From: a virus
Virus record (IMG/VR): IMGVR_UViG_3300025112_005828
Location: 1 to 25,592 of that record
Length of the DNA stretch: 25,592 nt
Strand: one strand, 5' to 3'
Under the pieces are notes generated by a model. The model was not told the origin of the DNA. It ran no database searches and was given only the letters and a program-made list of their open reading frames with translations. This document shows, in pieces, positions 23,139-25,592 of this stretch (the first letter of the stretch is position 1; each line of letters starts with the position of its first letter). A program made the translations under genes and the position numbers.

Positions 23139-24228
23139 CTATTACTTTATCCGTCTCAATAACATCATCAATACCTAATTCATGAGTTTGATATTTTAAT
23201 ATCAATTTATCACAGATCAAATTATATACATATTCTTTTAATTCTTCGTCTTCAAGCTTCTCTTCCCATTTTTTTGATTGAAATTTAAGCTCTTCTCCAT
23301 TTTGGTCAATTAATGTATACCATGCACCACCCTGTTTTATTAAATTATATTCTTTTAATACTTGTAGCCAACTACCATAATCATCGATTCCCCTATCAAA
23401 ATACATACTAAATTCTGCTGTTCTTAGCGGTGGTCCCAATCTATTTTTAGTAATCTGTGCTTTAATTTTTATCCCAATTGTTTTTCCTTTGGTATCTTTA
23501 ATTTGTCCACCATTTTTAAGACGTATTCTTGTTGAAGAATGAAAACCAATAGCTTTTCCTCCAGATGTAGTATATGGATCTCCAAACATTACTCCCAATT
23601 TCATTCTTAACTGATTCGTAAAAATTAAAGCAACTTTCTGTCTTGCAATCATTTGAGTAAGCTTTCTCATTGCTTTAGAAATAATAATTGCTTTTGCTGT
23701 TGCCCAACCATCTTTATCAAAATCTGTTTCCATTTCTACTTTAGTAGATGCAGCAGCAACTGAATCAACCAAAATAGCAACTAATCTTTCTTGATCAGAT
23801 TCTCTAATTTTTGTAACAATACTTTCAATTGCTTCAAAAATTTCTTCAGCCGTTTCTAACTGAACATATATCATTTTAGAAACATTAACACCTAAAGCTT
23901 CAAGAAACTCATGCGATACAGAAGACTCAGTATCAATATAAATTGCTATGCCACCCTGTTTTTGAGCATTCGCTAGCGCATGAGCTCCAAGAAGACTTTT
24001 TCCTGTTGATTCAAGTCCTGTAATTTCTGAAATTTTACCAACAGCTAAACCACCATTAGATCTATTTGAAATTGCTAGATCTAAAATTGAAGACCCTGTT
24101 GAAATCCAATCAGTAACATCTGTTGGAGAAATTTCAGTATCGCCAAGAAAATATGCTGTTTGATGATGTTTGAATTGCTTATTTAACTCGTTGGCAATGA
24201 CACTTGCCAATTCATCTTTTTTTGTCAT
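23128..24228 (-). CDS. RecA/UvsX-type recombinase
   Basis: 366 residues. Walker A GLESTGKS at 71-78, Walker B LVAILVDSVAA with Asp155, and the L2 region with FTNQLRMK (203-210) and GDPYTTSGGKAIGFHSS (216-231) are diagnostic of RecA. The length and the acidic C-terminus (ELGIDDVIETDKVIDDI) fit UvsX-type proteins; the Walker A and L2 pattern is closer to bacterial RecA than to T4 UvsX. It pairs recombining DNA and in T4-like phages primes recombination-dependent replication. Preceded by a GTAGGAG ribosome site 6-7 bases before the ATG. Confidence 0.95.
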   Translation of the reverse strand: MTKKDELASVIANELNKQFKHHQTAYFLGDTEISPTDVTDWISTGSSILDLAISNRSNGGLAVGKISEITGLESTGKSLLGAHALANAQKQGGIAIYIDTESSVSHEFLEALGVNVSKMIYVQLETAEEIFEAIESIVTKIRESDQERLVAILVDSVAAASTKVEMETDFDKDGWATAKAIIISKAMRKLTQMIARQKVALIFTNQLRMKLGVMFGDPYTTSGGKAIGFHSSTRIRLKNGGQIKDTKGKTIGIKIKAQITKNRLGPPLRTAEFSMYFDRGIDDYGSWLQVLKEYNLIKQGGAWYTLIDQNGEELKFQSKKWEEKLEDEELKEYVYNLICDKLILKYQTHELGIDDVIETDKVIDDI

Positions 24229-24287
24229 AATAACTCCTACAAATAAACAGTATATAAAAACTATTTATTTTGTATTTTATATTTTAT
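24229..24287 (-). promoter_or_regulatory. Spacer before the recombinase gene with strong ribosome-binding site
   Basis: 59 bases, nearly all A/T, between the SSB and the recombinase genes. The coding strand reads GTAGGAGTTATTATG at the recombinase start, a good Shine-Dalgarno. An AATAAATA-like element lies about 35-40 bases upstream of the start and differs by one base from the T4 late TATAAATA box. Such a spacing could allow a promoter for the recombinase-to-RNR operon, but the evidence is only this weak match. Confidence 0.3.
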
Positions 24288-25052
24288 TTAGTTGTCGTTA
24301 AAAAGCTTATCAAACGCATCTTCAATATCTGAAACAGAATCCTTATCGCTAGAATCGCTTTTGGTATTGGTATCTGTCTCTGAACTACTTTCATTTTCCT
24401 CTTCAGGATTGAGATATTGTTTTAGTGCCTCAGTAAGCTCATCGTATGTTGGTTCAGTATATAGCTCTGTAAGCTTTTCCTGTTCACCAACAAGCTGTTC
24501 TAAAAGATTGCTATCATCAGTAAGTGTTGTCTGATTTGGCTTGACTCTAATAGTAGTCTTTCCAAACTGATTGCCAGCTTCAGCAGGTGTCTGTCTTTCA
24601 ACAACAATATCACGTCCAGAAATGGGATCAACAATATCACCATAATCAGGATCAGCAATAAAACTTAGCAATTCCTGATATACAGTTTTTCCAAAACCCC
24701 AAAATTTAGTACCTTCACTTTCACTTCCTCTAACAACAACAGGAGCAAAAGTTCTCATTTTTGGTTCAAGTCTTTTACCCTGAAGCCATTCATCTCTACT
24801 TCCTGCAGATTTTAATTTGTCAGAAAACTCCTTGACAGGGTCTGGCTTTCCAAACGATACGGGAGACAAATATGTTCTGTTATTTCCAAGATTATAATGA
24901 AAGTACAATTCAATGAAAGGATTGTCTTTATTAAATCTATAAGGAACAATTCTTATTTGTGTTTTACCCGAAGGTGGTTTCCAAAAGTGATTCATTGTTG
25001 AAGTTGCACTTTGTAACTGATTAAGACGCTCTTTAATTTGTTCAATATCCAT
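24288..25052 (-). CDS. Single-stranded DNA-binding protein (T4 gp32-like)
   Basis: 254 residues. The middle reads FWKPPSGKTQIRIVPYRF, WLQGKRLEPKMRTFAPVVVRGSES..., then GRDIVVERQTPAEAGNQFGKTTIRVKP, the OB-fold core of the large phage SSB group. The C-terminal tail from ~215 (NPEEENESSSETDTNTKSD..., ending DAFDKLFNDN) is acidic and Ser-rich, as in gp32 and SSB tails that recruit replication proteins. The four-ligand zinc site of gp32 is not seen; only this distinguishes it from T4 gp32. ATG at 25052 has AAGGAG seven bases upstream. Upstream neighbour of the recombinase, as expected for a recombination/replication operon. Confidence 0.85.
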   Translation of the reverse strand: MDIEQIKERLNQLQSATSTMNHFWKPPSGKTQIRIVPYRFNKDNPFIELYFHYNLGNNRTYLSPVSFGKPDPVKEFSDKLKSAGSRDEWLQGKRLEPKMRTFAPVVVRGSESEGTKFWGFGKTVYQELLSFIADPDYGDIVDPISGRDIVVERQTPAEAGNQFGKTTIRVKPNQTTLTDDSNLLEQLVGEQEKLTELYTEPTYDELTEALKQYLNPEEENESSSETDTNTKSDSSDKDSVSDIEDAFDKLFNDN

Positions 25053-25174
25053 TTTACTTCTCCTTGTGTTTTATCATTAGCATTTATGTTTTATATTTTA
25101 GTATTGTATTGTTAAATACGCTATACATAACCAAAACTTAACTCATATATAAATATATATTCGCTGTTCGAAAG
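25053..25174 (-). promoter_or_regulatory. Longest intergenic spacer, candidate promoter for the replication operon
   Basis: 122 bases, the longest gap in the window, immediately upstream of the SSB gene. On the coding strand it contains alternating AT (ATATATATTTATATATG), a TAAAATATAA element about 40-50 bases before the ATG that could be a -10, and a TTAACA 9 bases before it, which is too close to be a standard -35. The AAGGAG ribosome site is clear. The plus strand carries TATAAATA, in the wrong direction. A promoter here is likely from position, not from a full consensus. Confidence 0.4.
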
Positions 25175-25183
25175 TTAAGTTTT
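25133..25183 (-). terminator. Perfect 10-bp inverted repeat at the end of the last gene
   Basis: Arms at 25133-25142 and 25174-25183 are exact reverse complements (AAAACTTAAC / GTTAAGTTTT), separated by 31 bases. Within the loop a second small stem (TTCG...CGAA, 25160-25172) is present. The right arm overlaps the stop codon of the gene at 25175. On the coding strand the stem is followed by only TTTT, so it would be a weak intrinsic terminator, or a regulatory stem. AT-only stem and long loop lower the confidence. Confidence 0.35.
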
Positions 25184-25591
25184 TTTATAACTTTTTTCAA
25201 GTTCTATTATTTTATAAATTCTTGTTGGTACTTTGTTTAATCCATCTGAATTAACAAGCATAATCATGTTGCTAAAATTTCTCCAAGGAATTCTATATTT
25301 AGTATCTAAAACTCCATTATTTAGATTTTTAATAACTTCATTAAGAGCATTAATTGTATATAGTGTATTTGAATGTTGTTTTCTATGTAATGAAATTGTA
25401 TTCAATACAAGATTATAATCTAATTCTTCATTAGTTTCTACATTATATGTACAAATTAATTCACTCACATTGTCTTCATTTTGAAGTACATAAATCTTAT
25501 TGAATACAACTTTATAAGATTCCTTTATTTTTTCAATAATATCATCAAGATATTTTTTATTAGTAAATGTGCAGAGTAATTGTGTTTTCAT
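25175..25591 (-). CDS. Conserved-type T4-like phage protein, unknown function
   Basis: 138 residues, complete from ATG at 25591 near the window edge; the reading frame could in principle continue upstream, but the ATG is the natural start. It begins MKTQLLCTFTNKKYLDDIIEKI, has a strand KIYVLQNED, then SLHRKQHSNTLYTINALNEVI and ends VPTRIYKIIELEKSYKK. The block SLHRKxxSNTLYTINALN is one I believe I have seen in conserved unknown proteins of T4-type phages, often beside replication genes. No catalytic motif is visible. Its end overlaps the arm of the inverted repeat. Confidence 0.7.
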   Translation of the reverse strand: MKTQLLCTFTNKKYLDDIIEKIKESYKVVFNKIYVLQNEDNVSELICTYNVETNEELDYNLVLNTISLHRKQHSNTLYTINALNEVIKNLNNGVLDTKYRIPWRNFSNMIMLVNSDGLNKVPTRIYKIIELEKSYKKT

Positions 25592-25592
25592 A

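Noticed and set aside
25143-25160. T4 late promoter box TATAAATA on the plus strand
   Set aside because: It points away from all genes in the window (all are on the minus strand) and lies in an alternating AT tract where such a match is expected by chance.

Overview
This window is a piece of a large, strongly AT-rich tailed-phage genome, most likely a distant relative of the T4-type myoviruses. Every supported gene is on the minus strand. The genes are packed with 1-25 base overlaps or gaps of a few bases, and no tRNA, rRNA, insertion sequence or CRISPR array was seen. The T4-type signature is the run (in transcription order, right to left) of a gp32-like single-stranded DNA-binding protein, a UvsX/RecA recombinase, a RNase H/FEN-type 5' nuclease and a gp41/DnaB-type helicase. 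Unlike T4, the replicative polymerase is a bacterial-type DnaE (family C) with an apparently intact PHP proofreading site, and the ribonucleotide reductase is a single-chain class II (B12-dependent) enzyme. The host cannot be named from the sequence.

Layout from right to left, in the direction of transcription. (1) 25591-20702: a conserved unknown protein, a promoter/terminator-like spacer, then SSB, recombinase, 5' nuclease and helicase. (2) 20698-14235: nucleotide metabolism and genome hygiene, comprising class II RNR, a small FAD-dependent oxidoreductase, an all-alpha NTP pyrophosphatase fused to a HAD phosphatase, a P-loop dNMP-kinase-like protein, an Fe-S uracil-DNA glycosylase-like protein, an extended SDR epimerase/dehydratase, and a short ThyA-fold protein. 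The ThyA-fold protein carries Asp at the position that separates dCMP hydroxymethylase from thymidylate synthase. (3) 14234-9489: DnaE, a divergent ThyX-like protein and dCMP deaminase. (4) 9477-6697: a nuclease/zinc-ribbon block (PD-(D/E)XK protein, two zinc ribbons, Cas4/AddB-like Fe-S nuclease, an unknown, a SLOG/DUF2493 protein, a small unknown). (5) 6672-1: a glycan-modification cassette with two GT4 glycosyltransferases, a zinc-ribbon protein, two unknowns, a GT2, a broken methyltransferase, a GT9-like/methyltransferase fusion, and a DUF616-type glycosyltransferase cut by the window edge.

How they may work together. RNR, dCMP deaminase and the ThyX-like protein would supply dNTPs and dTMP. 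The pyrophosphatase-phosphatase fusion and the uracil glycosylase would remove unwanted nucleotides or bases. The ThyA-like protein (possible dCMP hydroxymethylase), NTP pyrophosphatase (dCTPase/dUTPase type) and dNMP kinase-like protein parallel T4 genes 42, 56 and 1, so a modified-pyrimidine pathway is a reasonable but unproven hypothesis. The glycosyltransferase cassette more likely decorates virion proteins or other glycans than DNA. Two adjacent genes there share a C-terminal (L/I)PKLKK(I/V) tail that looks like a short docking or sorting motif.
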